The notes beneath the pieces were generated by a model. The model searched no databases. It was not told the DNA's origin and saw nothing but the letters and a program-made list of their open reading frames with translations. Shown here piece by piece: positions 1 through 7,269 of a stretch of DNA of 64,000 nucleotides (its first letter is position 1; the number at the start of each line of letters is the position of its first letter). The stretch is taken from positions 1-64,000 of the forward strand of contig DVIX01000075.1 of assembly GCA_018710935.1 (NCBI GenBank). Direction: 5' to 3'. Source of the stretch: Candidatus Avirikenella pullistercoris (GTDB lineage: Bacteria > Bacteroidota > Bacteroidia > Bacteroidales > Rikenellaceae). Made by a program: the position numbers and the translations under genes.

Positions 1-108
1 ATAAGGAAGAGGCTCCTTATTTTCATCATAGACCCTCACTTCGAAATTCTGCGAAAATATATCCAAACATGAAAATACCGCAAACAACAATAAAACGCAC
101 TTTTTCAT
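1..108 (-). CDS. 5' end of an exported protein, cut by the window edge
   Basis: Reading the minus strand from the ATG at 106-108 gives 36 codons that stay open to the window edge. The peptide begins MKKCVLLLFAVFSC and continues to a likely cleavage site after FSQ, which is a signal peptide or possibly a lipoprotein signal ending at Cys14. The mature start, NFEVRVYDENKEPLPY, has the V-x-D-E-N-x-E-P-L-P pattern of the carboxypeptidase-regulatory-like domain found at the N-terminus of many Bacteroidota outer-membrane receptors and surface proteins. The identity of the full protein cannot be decided from 36 residues. Confidence 0.65.
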   Translation of the reverse strand, partial: MKKCVLLLFAVFSCLDIFSQNFEVRVYDENKEPLPY

Positions 109-321
109 AAAAAAATATTACAGGATACAACAAAAAATATATTTTCCACAAAAAAACAAATGGATTACAAATAATTCCTTTTTTATAATAACGTATTCAG
201 ACTAATAAACAATATAATCAGCACAACTAAATTTAATGAATTACAAAATTTTTATGCTTAATTAAAAATAAACCACGTTTCCCGATATCAATCTTAACTC
301 TCAACAAACCACTTCATACCT

Positions 322-354
322 ACAAAAAGGAATCTGCATAACAAGCAGATTCCC
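322..354 (-). terminator. Terminator of the PepSY-like gene
   Basis: A perfect 9-bp stem (329-337 with 345-353, arm GGAATCTGC) is followed on the minus strand by a T5 run. It lies about 45 bases past the stop of the gene at 398-892. Confidence 0.75.
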
Positions 355-397
355 CATTTCTTAAATAACTTCTCTATTTTTCCCGACAACCATCATT

Positions 398-892
398 TCA
401 GTTATCGTAATCGACTAACACAAACCGCTGATCATCAAAGGACAGCTCCACCGACTTATCCAATTCCACCTCATAAACACGATGTTTATGTTCAATCTCC
501 GTTACAGACATACCCGGGAAATTTTGTCCGGCATAATCCTTTATCCTTTGCGGAACGATCGTTTCAGGCACTTGCTGTCCTCTGCTGCAACTAATCTTCT
601 TCCATTCACCATTCCCCCGGAATTCTACCTTGGTTCCATCGACAAAAACAACCTCGTAAGTGACACACAACTCATCGAGCTCTTTTTTTACAATAGCAAC
701 ACGGTTATCCGGATAATACTGAGAAAGAAACTCATGGGTTGCAGAAGGCAATTTTCGCTGATCGATCATCTTCTCATATTCAATAGACCAAGCAATCCCG
801 AAAAGGATAAAAAGCACCGCTATCCCTCCGAAAAGCCATATCCATTTCTTCTTTAAATAAGGTCGTAAAATTTCTGGTATTTTAGTCGTCAT
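398..892 (-). CDS. PepSY-like (putative beta-lactamase-inhibitor-like) membrane-anchored protein
   Basis: This 164-residue protein has a basic cytoplasmic N-terminus and one membrane segment at about residues 18-36, followed by an extracytoplasmic domain. The domain has two related halves: FLSQYYPDNRVAIVKKE... VFVDGTKVEFRGNGEWKKI, then IKDYAGQNFPGMSVTEIE... VELSFDD. A Y/F-P helix end followed by strands is the pattern of Bacteroidota PepSY-like proteins (the family once called DUF2874 or beta-lactamase-inhibitor-like). These bind no known ligand with certainty. Most relatives have a cleavable signal peptide, whereas this one looks like a signal anchor. It appears to be a single-gene transcript with its own terminator. 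No clear -33/-7 pair was found upstream. The assignment is by motif pattern and the function is unknown. Confidence 0.7.
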   Translation of the reverse strand: MTTKIPEILRPYLKKKWIWLFGGIAVLFILFGIAWSIEYEKMIDQRKLPSATHEFLSQYYPDNRVAIVKKELDELCVTYEVVFVDGTKVEFRGNGEWKKISCSRGQQVPETIVPQRIKDYAGQNFPGMSVTEIEHKHRVYEVELDKSVELSFDDQRFVLVDYDN

Positions 893-1299
893 ATCCTATT
901 ACATTAAATTGGTTAAACTTAATTTCTAATTCATCGGAAAGTTCGATTTTCCAAATACAGACATCCCATTCGATTTTTTTAACGAACTATCCTATAAAAC
1001 CGCTCCCGGAAACAAATTCGACATTTACCCGTTATGCTTAATACAAATATTATAACCGATTTTGTAATGAATCTAAAATATATTCTCCAAACAATATATT
1101 TTTTCAATATTCTCTAAATAAGACTATTCGGCATAAGCCCTCCAATCCCTCCGAAATCACATTCTATACATCTTCATAAGATATTATGAATAAGGATTTT
1201 ATCCAAATAAAATTCCAATATATCAAAAATTGTAAATCATTATGCAACATTACGAACGGATAAACAATCCCTGCAATATTTATCGATTATCGAAACAAT
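893..1299. other. AT-rich intergenic stretch
   Basis: About 400 bases with no credible reading frame, no strong hairpin and no consensus promoter pair. It presumably holds the promoter of the gene at 398-892, but only partial matches to CAAAnnTA are seen, for example CAAATACA near 952. Confidence 0.5.
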
Positions 1300-1340
1300 A
1301 AAAAGAAAAAAGCCCGGAAATTTAAGTTAATTTCCAGACT
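1300..1340 (-). terminator. Terminator of tRNA-Asp
   Basis: Minus-strand hairpin with an 11-bp stem (1311-1321 with 1330-1340, two G-U pairs), followed by a T-rich run from 1310 down to 1300. It begins 10 bases after the tRNA 3' end. Confidence 0.75.
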
Positions 1341-1350
1341 TTCCCTGCTT

Positions 1351-1427
1351 TGGCGGTATGGACGGGACTCGAACCCGCGACCTCCTGCGTGACAGGCAGG
1401 CATTCTAACCAGCTGAACTACCACACC
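1351..1427 (-). tRNA. tRNA-Asp (GUC)
   Basis: The minus strand folds as a complete 77-base cloverleaf. The acceptor stem GGTGTGG pairs with CCATACC (one G-U pair). The D-arm is AGCTGGTTAGA, the anticodon loop CTGTCAC carries GTC, and the T-arm is GCGGGTTCGAGTCCCGT. The discriminator base is G, as expected for Asp, and the 3' CCA is encoded (1351-1353). It is transcribed alone, from a consensus promoter at 1446-1477 to a terminator at 1300-1340. Confidence 0.97.
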
Positions 1428-1445
1428 TTCTTACCATTTGCAGTG

Positions 1446-1477
1446 CAAAGATACATATATTTTTTATTTCATGCAAA
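1446..1477 (-). promoter_or_regulatory. Consensus Bacteroidota promoter of tRNA-Asp
   Basis: On the minus strand TTTG (1477-1474), exactly 20 bases, then TATCTTTG (1453-1446). This is a full match to the TTTG / TAnnTTTG promoter of the phylum. Transcription would start about 10 bases before the tRNA. Confidence 0.85.
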
Positions 1478-1555
1478 TTTCAGTTCATTTTCTAAAAATT
1501 TTCATTCGCAATAAAGAGTACTTCTATTCATTCCTATCTGATAATTACATAATTG

Positions 1556-2089
1556 TCATGCCTGAAAAATAGAGAAATTTACACTTCCATAAACTCTTTT
1601 TTCCCTGAAATGAGGTAAATGAGAATAATCTTTCTTCTTGGAATGTTCAAAAATAAACCACCCCTCAGGTTTCAACATCTCATATTCGAAAATAAGCTCC
1701 GGCAATACGTCTATCCCCTCTAAATCATAAGGAGGATCGGCAAAAACAATATCGAATTTTTCTCCACACCCTTTTATATAACTAAAAGCATTTGCCCGAA
1801 CCGAATCGATTGCCTTTAACTTTAATTGTTCTGCCGTCTGTCTGATAAATTTTTGATGCAGCGCATCCAGCTCGACAGAAACGACCCTTTGTGCTCCTCT
1901 CGATGCAAACTCATAACTAATAGAGCCTGTCCCGGAAAAAATATCCAATACTACAACCTCGCTAAAATCGAAATAATTGGAGATTACATTAAAGATATTC
2001 TCTTTCGCAAAATCGGTAGTCGGCCGCGCCCTGAAATTTTTAGGCGGCAGAATTGCCCTTCCTTTACATATTCCGCTAACTATTCTCAT
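1556..2089 (-). CDS. rsmD: 16S rRNA (guanine966-N2)-methyltransferase RsmD
   Basis: This S-adenosylmethionine-dependent enzyme methylates G966 of 16S rRNA during small-subunit assembly. The 177 residues show the family in order: MRIVSGICKGRAI at the N-terminus, RPTTDFAKENIFN, the SAM-binding loop VVLDIFSGTGSISYE (about 46-60), the acidic strand end VSVELD, and the catalytic motif FADPPYD (about 115-121, the N/DPPY signature of exocyclic amino-group methyltransferases). Length is typical. It is the last gene of the run 3404 to 1556 and begins 9 bases after the DUF3822 gene. No terminator is obvious downstream. Confidence 0.93.
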   Translation of the reverse strand: MRIVSGICKGRAILPPKNFRARPTTDFAKENIFNVISNYFDFSEVVVLDIFSGTGSISYEFASRGAQRVVSVELDALHQKFIRQTAEQLKLKAIDSVRANAFSYIKGCGEKFDIVFADPPYDLEGIDVLPELIFEYEMLKPEGWFIFEHSKKKDYSHLPHFREKRVYGSVNFSIFQA

Positions 2090-2098
2090 AAATTTTGC

Positions 2099-2821
2099 CT
2101 AAAAAACATAATACTCATTGAGCGGCATCGTATCCAATAAATTATAATAATCCCTCAACAATATATACAAATTTTCCGCATGATTCCCCATTGCAACAAT
2201 AACCGCATCCGTTATCCCGTAATTTTCCAAAACCGTTTTTACATAAAATAAAATATCGCAATTATTATCCGCTGTCAATAACTCTCCGAAAAGCATATTG
2301 TTCTTATCGAATAAGGCGACAGAAGCTTGTCCTTCAAGATGATCCACAAACAAAACCGGCCGGTATATATCTTTCCTAAACTTATTATAATGAATCATCG
2401 ACAACAATAAAGGATGAATATAAGAAACTTCCTTAAATCGATTTTTCAAAAAATCCACCATTTCGGCTTCCAACACCATTATAAATACCACCCCGTTATA
2501 AGTAGATAGGACAATCGTATCGCATTCCTTATCATATGGGATAGAACGAGCTTGTAAATAAAGTTCATTCTGCGACACATCGAATAACTCCTCCGGAATC
2601 ATTATATACCGGGAAGCAGCCATAATAACTCTTATGGAATCGGTCCCCTCCGGAACTAAAGACTCCACTCCCTCTATAACCTGCTCCGACAAACGCTGGT
2701 GTTCAGGAAAATCCTTTTTCCTCAAACAATTACAGGTAGTGTCATAAAAAGAAAGTCCACCCCTATAAATCAGGATGGACAAACTTTTAACAGGAGAATT
2801 ATTATTCCCAGTTACCTGCAT
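2099..2821 (-). CDS. DUF3822 family protein
   Basis: This 240-residue soluble protein has no signal peptide or membrane segment. It matches the Bacteroidota-restricted DUF3822 family: an N-terminal strand SLSILIYRGGLSFYD, a middle CDTIVLSTYNGVVFIMVL, then VLFVDHLEGQASVALFDKNN and the C-terminal LRDYYNLLDTMPLNEYYVF. The repeated strand-turn-strand pattern around SLSILIYRGGLSF and ASVALFDKNN is like an actin/RNase-H fold. From memory, a structural-genomics structure of a Bacteroides member was described as actin-like. No biochemical role is known. The first 20 bases overlap the end of the upstream gene, and rsmD follows, so the three are probably co-transcribed. The partnership with rsmD is conserved in Bacteroides as far as I recall. 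Confidence 0.8.
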   Translation of the reverse strand: MQVTGNNNSPVKSLSILIYRGGLSFYDTTCNCLRKKDFPEHQRLSEQVIEGVESLVPEGTDSIRVIMAASRYIMIPEELFDVSQNELYLQARSIPYDKECDTIVLSTYNGVVFIMVLEAEMVDFLKNRFKEVSYIHPLLLSMIHYNKFRKDIYRPVLFVDHLEGQASVALFDKNNMLFGELLTADNNCDILFYVKTVLENYGITDAVIVAMGNHAENLYILLRDYYNLLDTMPLNEYYVF

Positions 2822-3404
2822 CGTTAGTTGCTTCGGTAATGGAACCTACTTTCAAACCTGCATATTTATTCAACGATTTTGTACGGTCTATCAAGTTTAC
2901 AAGTTCCTGATGATTAAGATCGCTCAAATAACGTTTGTAAGGAGCTTTCGCTTCAAACACCGGAATAGTCACTTTCGAAGCAGTTACCAATGTATCTGCC
3001 GCCATAATGAATTCCTGTCCGTTAGAGAACGGAATGTAACGCAAATCGTCTGCTTTGAAATTCTTATTGAAAATAGTATCCATTACGGCATATTTAACTT
3101 TAATAGTTTTTACTCTACCTTCAGCAACAGCAGCAGAGTCGTCTTCCGAACCCATTTTAATTTCATAAGTAATAGAGTCATTCTTTACGAAATTAATCAA
3201 TGTATCCATCGACGGAGTGTATTTCCCATACACGGTCTTATACGCTCTCTGTGCTTCACGAATATCTTTCAGACGTTGGATAACTGCCTGTTCGCGAAGT
3301 GCCTGAGTTTCATTAAACTTAACAGGAATCATTATCTGCTGGTAGAGCACATAAGCCAATCCTGCAGCTGCAATCAACAAAACAATTTGAATTACTCTTT
3401 TCAT
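2802..3404 (-). CDS. Conserved membrane-anchored protein with pseudopilin-like core
   Basis: The 200-residue protein starts with MKRVIQIVLLIAAAGLAYVLYQQI, a single hydrophobic anchor, followed by a long amphipathic helix (QALREQAVIQRLKDIREAQRA) and then YKTVYGKYTPSMDTLINFV. This helix followed by Y-x-x-x-x-G-K-Y-x-x-S-x-D-x-L is reminiscent of the core of type II secretion pseudopilins, but the prepilin-peptidase site (G-F/M-T-L-x-E) is missing. The C-terminal half is a charged beta-rich region with no motif I recognise. It heads the operon with DUF3822 and rsmD, and a -7 box TAACTTTG lies at 3453-3446. Conservation in Bacteroidales is from memory and the function is unknown. Confidence 0.65.
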   Translation of the reverse strand: MKRVIQIVLLIAAAGLAYVLYQQIMIPVKFNETQALREQAVIQRLKDIREAQRAYKTVYGKYTPSMDTLINFVKNDSITYEIKMGSEDDSAAVAEGRVKTIKVKYAVMDTIFNKNFKADDLRYIPFSNGQEFIMAADTLVTASKVTIPVFEAKAPYKRYLSDLNHQELVNLIDRTKSLNKYAGLKVGSITEATNDAGNWE

Positions 3405-3441
3405 TTGGATTATTTTTTATTTTTAGTATTTTAAATCTTTT

Positions 3442-3473
3442 TTTGCAAAGTTATAAAAAAATTAATATGTTGG
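3442..3473 (+). promoter_or_regulatory. Promoter of the RecD-like helicase gene
   Basis: TTTG (3442-3445), 20 bases, then TATGTTGG (3466-3473), one base off TAnnTTTG. It lies 35 bases before the ATG. It overlaps the -7 box of the divergent operon, so the two promoters may compete. Confidence 0.55.
3446..3453 (-). promoter_or_regulatory. -7 box of the pilin-like / DUF3822 / rsmD operon
   Basis: TAACTTTG on the minus strand, a full match to TAnnTTTG, 41 bases upstream of the ATG at 3404. No TTTG is seen at the -33 spacing. Confidence 0.5.
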
Positions 3474-3508
3474 ACGCATAAAACGCAATATTTTAAAACT
3501 TTTAGCGA

Positions 3509-4930
3509 ATGCTTTCCTTACATATTGACAGCCAAATTTACACTAATTTTTCTTTTACACCAACTTTAGACCAAAAAAAATTAATAGAAATGCTTTCCCA
3601 ATATATCGCCGAAAGTAAAAACGGCGATATATTCATTGTAAACGGTTATGCAGGAACAGGAAAAACCACTGTCATCGCCGCACTCGTAAAAACCCTTCGG
3701 CAACATAAAACAAACGTATATCTGTTGGCCTCTACCGGCAGAGCAGCCAAAATAATGTCGCAATATTCTTCCACCCAAGCATATACTATTCATAAAAAAA
3801 TATACAAACAAAAATCAGCTTTAATCGACAAATTCGTTTTAGACCGGAATCTCAGTAAAAACAGTTATTTTATCATAGATGAAGCTTCAATGCTTTCCGA
3901 CAGTTCCTATGAAAATAATATTTTCGGCAGCGGGAATCTGCTTCATGATCTTATATCTTATGTAAATAACGGGGCTAACTGCCGGCTTATCATCGTAGGC
4001 GACAAAGCCCAACTGCCCCCCATAGGGCATCCCGTATCTCCCGCCCTCGATATACATACCATGGAATTTTACGGACGTATCACCTATTGTGAAATAAAAA
4101 AAGTAGTCCGACAGCAAATGGGGTCCGGCGTATTGACCAATGCTACCTTAATACGGAAACTGATAGAAAGAGGTGAAAACGGCATCCCGAAATTCAAACT
4201 GGATTATCCCGACATAAAAGCTATCTCCGGCTCCCAATTCGTAGAAGAACTGGAAACCGCCTACTCCCTGTTCGGCATTAAAGAAACCATTGTCATAACC
4301 CGTTCGAACAAACAGGCAAACCGGTTCAATCAAGGAATACGCTCCAGAGTCCTCTATCAGGAAGAAGAAATATCTTCCGGAGATTTATTAATGGTAGTAA
4401 AAAACAATTACCACTATATTTCGGAGGAACAAGCTTTCGATTTTATCGCTAACGGCGATATCGTTGAAATTATGCGCATCAGGCGTTATGAAGAACTATA
4501 CGGATTCCGTTTCGTAAACGTCGCTTTGCGTTTTCCCGATTACGACAATTTAGAAATGGAATGCAAAATCATTTTGGACACACTGGAAAGCGATACTCCC
4601 TCATTGAATCAGGAGCAAAGCCGCCAACTATTTTACGCCATCGAAGAAGATTACTCGCATATCACCCGTAAAGCCGAACGGTACAATAAAATCAAAGAAG
4701 ACGACTATTACAATGCGCTCCAGATAAAATTCGCCTATGCCATTACTTGTCACAAAGCCCAAGGAGGGCAATGGGATTGCGTATTCATCGACAAGATGCT
4801 TTTTGGAGAAGAAGAGATGAACAGCGATTTACAACGCTGGTTATATACCGCTTTTACACGCACCAAAAAGAAAGTATATCTGATTAATTTCGACGACCGT
4901 TTTTTTGAGAACCCACCCGAATATTGGTAA
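3509..4930 (+). CDS. RecD-like superfamily 1 DNA helicase
   Basis: This 473-residue ATP-dependent helicase resembles the helicase part of RecD/RecD2 and Dda. It has an N-terminal Q-like segment FTPTLDQKKLIEML, Walker A GYAGTGKT (46-53), motif Ia STGRAAKIM, Walker B FIIDEASML, motif III GDKAQLPPIG, and near the C-terminus the UvrD-C-2 type block AYAITCHKAQGGQWD followed by YTAFTRTKKK. It lacks the N-terminal domains of full RecD2, and no RecB or RecC neighbour is present, so it is probably a stand-alone repair or replication helicase. The position opposite the rsmD operon is common in Bacteroidales as far as I recall. It is transcribed alone from the promoter at 3442-3473. Confidence 0.88.
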   Translation: MLSLHIDSQIYTNFSFTPTLDQKKLIEMLSQYIAESKNGDIFIVNGYAGTGKTTVIAALVKTLRQHKTNVYLLASTGRAAKIMSQYSSTQAYTIHKKIYKQKSALIDKFVLDRNLSKNSYFIIDEASMLSDSSYENNIFGSGNLLHDLISYVNNGANCRLIIVGDKAQLPPIGHPVSPALDIHTMEFYGRITYCEIKKVVRQQMGSGVLTNATLIRKLIERGENGIPKFKLDYPDIKAISGSQFVEELETAYSLFGIKETIVITRSNKQANRFNQGIRSRVLYQEEEISSGDLLMVVKNNYHYISEEQAFDFIANGDIVEIMRIRRYEELYGFRFVNVALRFPDYDNLEMECKIILDTLESDTPSLNQEQSRQLFYAIEEDYSHITRKAERYNKIKEDDYYNALQIKFAYAITCHKAQGGQWDCVFIDKMLFGEEEMNSDLQRWLYTAFTRTKKKVYLINFDDRFFENPPEYW

Positions 4931-5069
4931 TTTTTTTGTTTACCGAATCACCGGACTCACTGTATTCCTGCATATTAGCCGGTTGATATTTCAGTCCTGA
5001 ATCAAAAAATCATTTTTCCGTGCAGCAAATTCAGAACCTCTGCGTTGTATAAGTAGAAACACAACCGAA

Positions 5070-5615
5070 ATGGACAATTACCCGGATATAATAGAACGAT
5101 GTAAACAAAGAGAGCAAGAGGCACAAATAGAATTCTATTCGCTGTTTTGCAAAAGCATTTACGCCAGTTGTTTTCGGATACTCGGAAACGCAGAAGAAGC
5201 AGAAGACATAATGCAGGAAACTTTCATCAAAATACTGAATAATCCGGAACGGTACGATACAGATCAAGAAGGGATGAGGCGTATCCTGAACCGAATCGCA
5301 GTAAACGCATCGATAGACAGATACAGAAAAAAGAAGAAAAACCGGTTTACCGAGCTGAAAGACAATTACGATTACAGTGAAGACTTTTCGGAAGATACCG
5401 AAACCGAGATACAAATGAAATTAGAAGCAATTTACAGAAATCTTTCCCTGCTTCCCGAAGGTTATCGGGTAATTCTCTCCCTTCATCTGATAGAAGGGAT
5501 GGAGTATCAGGAGATTGCAAAAAAATTAAAAATATCGGCATCAACGGTACGGTCTCAATTTACCCGTGCCAAAGCTAAATTAATCGAATTGATACAAAAC
5601 GACCGGATATCATGA
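5070..5615 (+). CDS. ECF-type RNA polymerase sigma factor
   Basis: This 181-residue sigma-70 family protein has only regions 2 and 4. Region 2 contains YSLFCKSIYASCFRILGN and the core-binding AEEAEDIMQETFIKIL (about 45-65). Region 4 is LPEGYRVILSLHLIEGMEYQEIAKKL, followed by the recognition helix SASTVRSQFTRAKAKL. Its stop codon overlaps the start of the next gene (ATGA at 5612-5615). That next gene has a membrane segment, which is the usual arrangement for a sigma factor held by a membrane anti-sigma factor. The inferred targets include its own operon. No TAnnTTTG box precedes it, consistent with use of a different promoter type. The inducing signal is unknown. Confidence 0.9.
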   Translation: MDNYPDIIERCKQREQEAQIEFYSLFCKSIYASCFRILGNAEEAEDIMQETFIKILNNPERYDTDQEGMRRILNRIAVNASIDRYRKKKKNRFTELKDNYDYSEDFSEDTETEIQMKLEAIYRNLSLLPEGYRVILSLHLIEGMEYQEIAKKLKISASTVRSQFTRAKAKLIELIQNDRIS

Positions 5616-6118
5616 AAAACGTTTTTGATAAAATACCGCCTGAAGAGAAATACGAAAAATTCGATAACATTCCTTTGCCGGAAGGACATTTGGACCGTTT
5701 TAAACAACGGTTGGCAAAAGAACGTAGGAAAAGAGTATTCCGGCGCACTCTTGTCTCTTCCATATCCATAGCTGCAATGCTGGCAATAGCCGTATTCCTG
5801 CAAATAGATCGGCCTGCTGTCTATTCGGAAGGAACTCCGGCAACACAAACAGAGGAAGTCGCCTATCATTATAATTATCTATTAAATGAAAAAATAGAAG
5901 AAATCAGGGCTATCATTTATCAGGAAGGTGCCAATAAACATGCACAACTGTTATCCGACCTCGAGGAGATGCAAGAAAACACTCTCAATCCGGAACAATC
6001 CGAAAACTTATTGTCTCAAGACGACCAAATCGCTCTCATTATCAAAAACTACGATGCCCGGATATCTTCTTTGGAAAATATAGAATCTTTATTATTAAGA
6101 AATTTAATGAATAATTAA
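5612..6118 (+). CDS. Putative anti-sigma factor with one membrane segment
   Basis: The 168-residue protein has a charged cytoplasmic N-terminus (IPPEEKYEKFDNIPLPEGHLDRFKQRL), a single membrane helix at about 47-67, and an extracytoplasmic C-terminal part of about 100 residues. That part is predicted to be helical and charged, with no known sensor domain. It does not carry the FecR or zinc-binding ZAS motifs. Translational coupling to the ECF sigma gene (4-base overlap) and the topology suggest that it sequesters the sigma factor. The P-E-G-H-L-x-R-F-x-x-R-L stretch resembles N-termini of other Bacteroidota membrane proteins encoded next to ECF sigma genes. The function is inferred from context, not from a recognised domain. 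Confidence 0.65.
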   Translation: MKNVFDKIPPEEKYEKFDNIPLPEGHLDRFKQRLAKERRKRVFRRTLVSSISIAAMLAIAVFLQIDRPAVYSEGTPATQTEEVAYHYNYLLNEKIEEIRAIIYQEGANKHAQLLSDLEEMQENTLNPEQSENLLSQDDQIALIIKNYDARISSLENIESLLLRNLMNN

Positions 6119-6130
6119 AACCGAATAACT

Positions 6131-7156
6131 ATGAAAACATGGATTATCAGTTTAGTATGCTGCCTGTCAATCTGCTCGGCATACGCCTCCGGCAAAGCAG
6201 AAGCGACGCGGGAAATTACAAAGAATTTTTCCGTATCTGCCGCCCCGGCCCTGAATATTACCAACAAATACGGAAACATATTTCTTTCCGAATGGGACAG
6301 AAACGAAATATATTTTTCTATTCAGATTATCGGAGAAGCCAATAACCTATCCGACGCACAGAAAATTGCAGATGCAGCAAACATCGATTTTTCCCAATCG
6401 GGAAACCGTGTAACCGCCGCTACCGATCTTTCCGGATACAGCCAACTGAAACTAAGGAACAGTTCCATAAAAATCCATTATACGGTAAAAATACCGGCCA
6501 AAACTACGATGGACTTAACCAATACATATGGAAACATCGACTTCGAACAAACCGAACAACCCTTTAAAGCAATCGTAAAATACGGCAACCTGACCGCAGA
6601 AAAGATTTCCGGTACGGACAACAATATTGAAATCAAATACGGCAATCTTTACATCGGGGAGTTATCCCAATTAAATCTCGACCTGAAATATTCCGAGCTA
6701 CATGTAGAAAAAGCAGAAACTATCAATATGATCAGCGCTTATTCCAAAATCACGGCAGGGACAATCGGAACGCTTGTCACCGATTCCAAATACGATACAT
6801 ACAAATTAAACGGAACGGATAATACAACGCTTTCTTCCGCAGGATATTCCAAATATACCATCAACACCCTTACAAACCGTTTCGAGGCATCGTCGGTCGC
6901 CTATTCCGACATTAAAATATTATCCGTTTCGAAATCTTTCAAATCGATTACAATCGACTGCAAATACACCGATACTTCTATCGGCATAGCCCCTGACAAC
7001 TCTTACAATGCGACACTATCCGTCCGGTATGGCGACATAAAAGCCCATAACCTGTCTATCGACGGAGGCAATTATACCGGGAAAATCGGACAGGGCAACG
7101 CAACTGCCGAAGTTAAAATAACAAGTTCTTATGGAAATGTGAGGCTATCCGATTAA
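6131..7156 (+). CDS. Exported beta-repeat protein (DUF4097 / adhesin-head-like)
   Basis: The 341-residue protein has a signal peptide ending near AYASG. The mature part consists of short strand repeats whose most visible mark is an aromatic turn, Y-G/S-N/D-I/L: KYGNIFLSEW, TYGNIDFEQT, KYGNLTAEKI, KYGNLYIGEL, KYSELHVEKA, AYSKITAGTI, GYSKYTINTL, AYSDIKILSV, RYGDIKAHNL and SYGNVRLSD. About eleven copies occur 18-30 residues apart. This is the pattern of DUF4097-type and GIN-domain beta-solenoids. It is the third gene of the sigma / anti-sigma operon (12-base gap) and ends at a strong terminator, so it is probably the main output of that sigma factor at the cell envelope. The molecular role is unknown. 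Confidence 0.75.
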   Translation: MKTWIISLVCCLSICSAYASGKAEATREITKNFSVSAAPALNITNKYGNIFLSEWDRNEIYFSIQIIGEANNLSDAQKIADAANIDFSQSGNRVTAATDLSGYSQLKLRNSSIKIHYTVKIPAKTTMDLTNTYGNIDFEQTEQPFKAIVKYGNLTAEKISGTDNNIEIKYGNLYIGELSQLNLDLKYSELHVEKAETINMISAYSKITAGTIGTLVTDSKYDTYKLNGTDNTTLSSAGYSKYTINTLTNRFEASSVAYSDIKILSVSKSFKSITIDCKYTDTSIGIAPDNSYNATLSVRYGDIKAHNLSIDGGNYTGKIGQGNATAEVKITSSYGNVRLSD

Positions 7157-7210
7157 CCTAAAAGACCATAATAAAAACAAATTCATAAACACTTACACTT
7201 TCATCTCTAA

Positions 7211-7254
7211 AAAAGATACTCCGGAAAAACTTGGGTTTTTCCGGAGTATCTTTT
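7211..7254. terminator. Bidirectional terminator between the sigma operon and hppA
   Basis: A 20-bp stem, ATACTCCGGAAAAAC and its complement flanked by A4 on one side and T5 on the other, with a 4-base loop. It is symmetrical, so it can end both the plus-strand operon and hppA. Confidence 0.9.
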
Positions 7255-7269
7255 TATATAGTATTAAAA

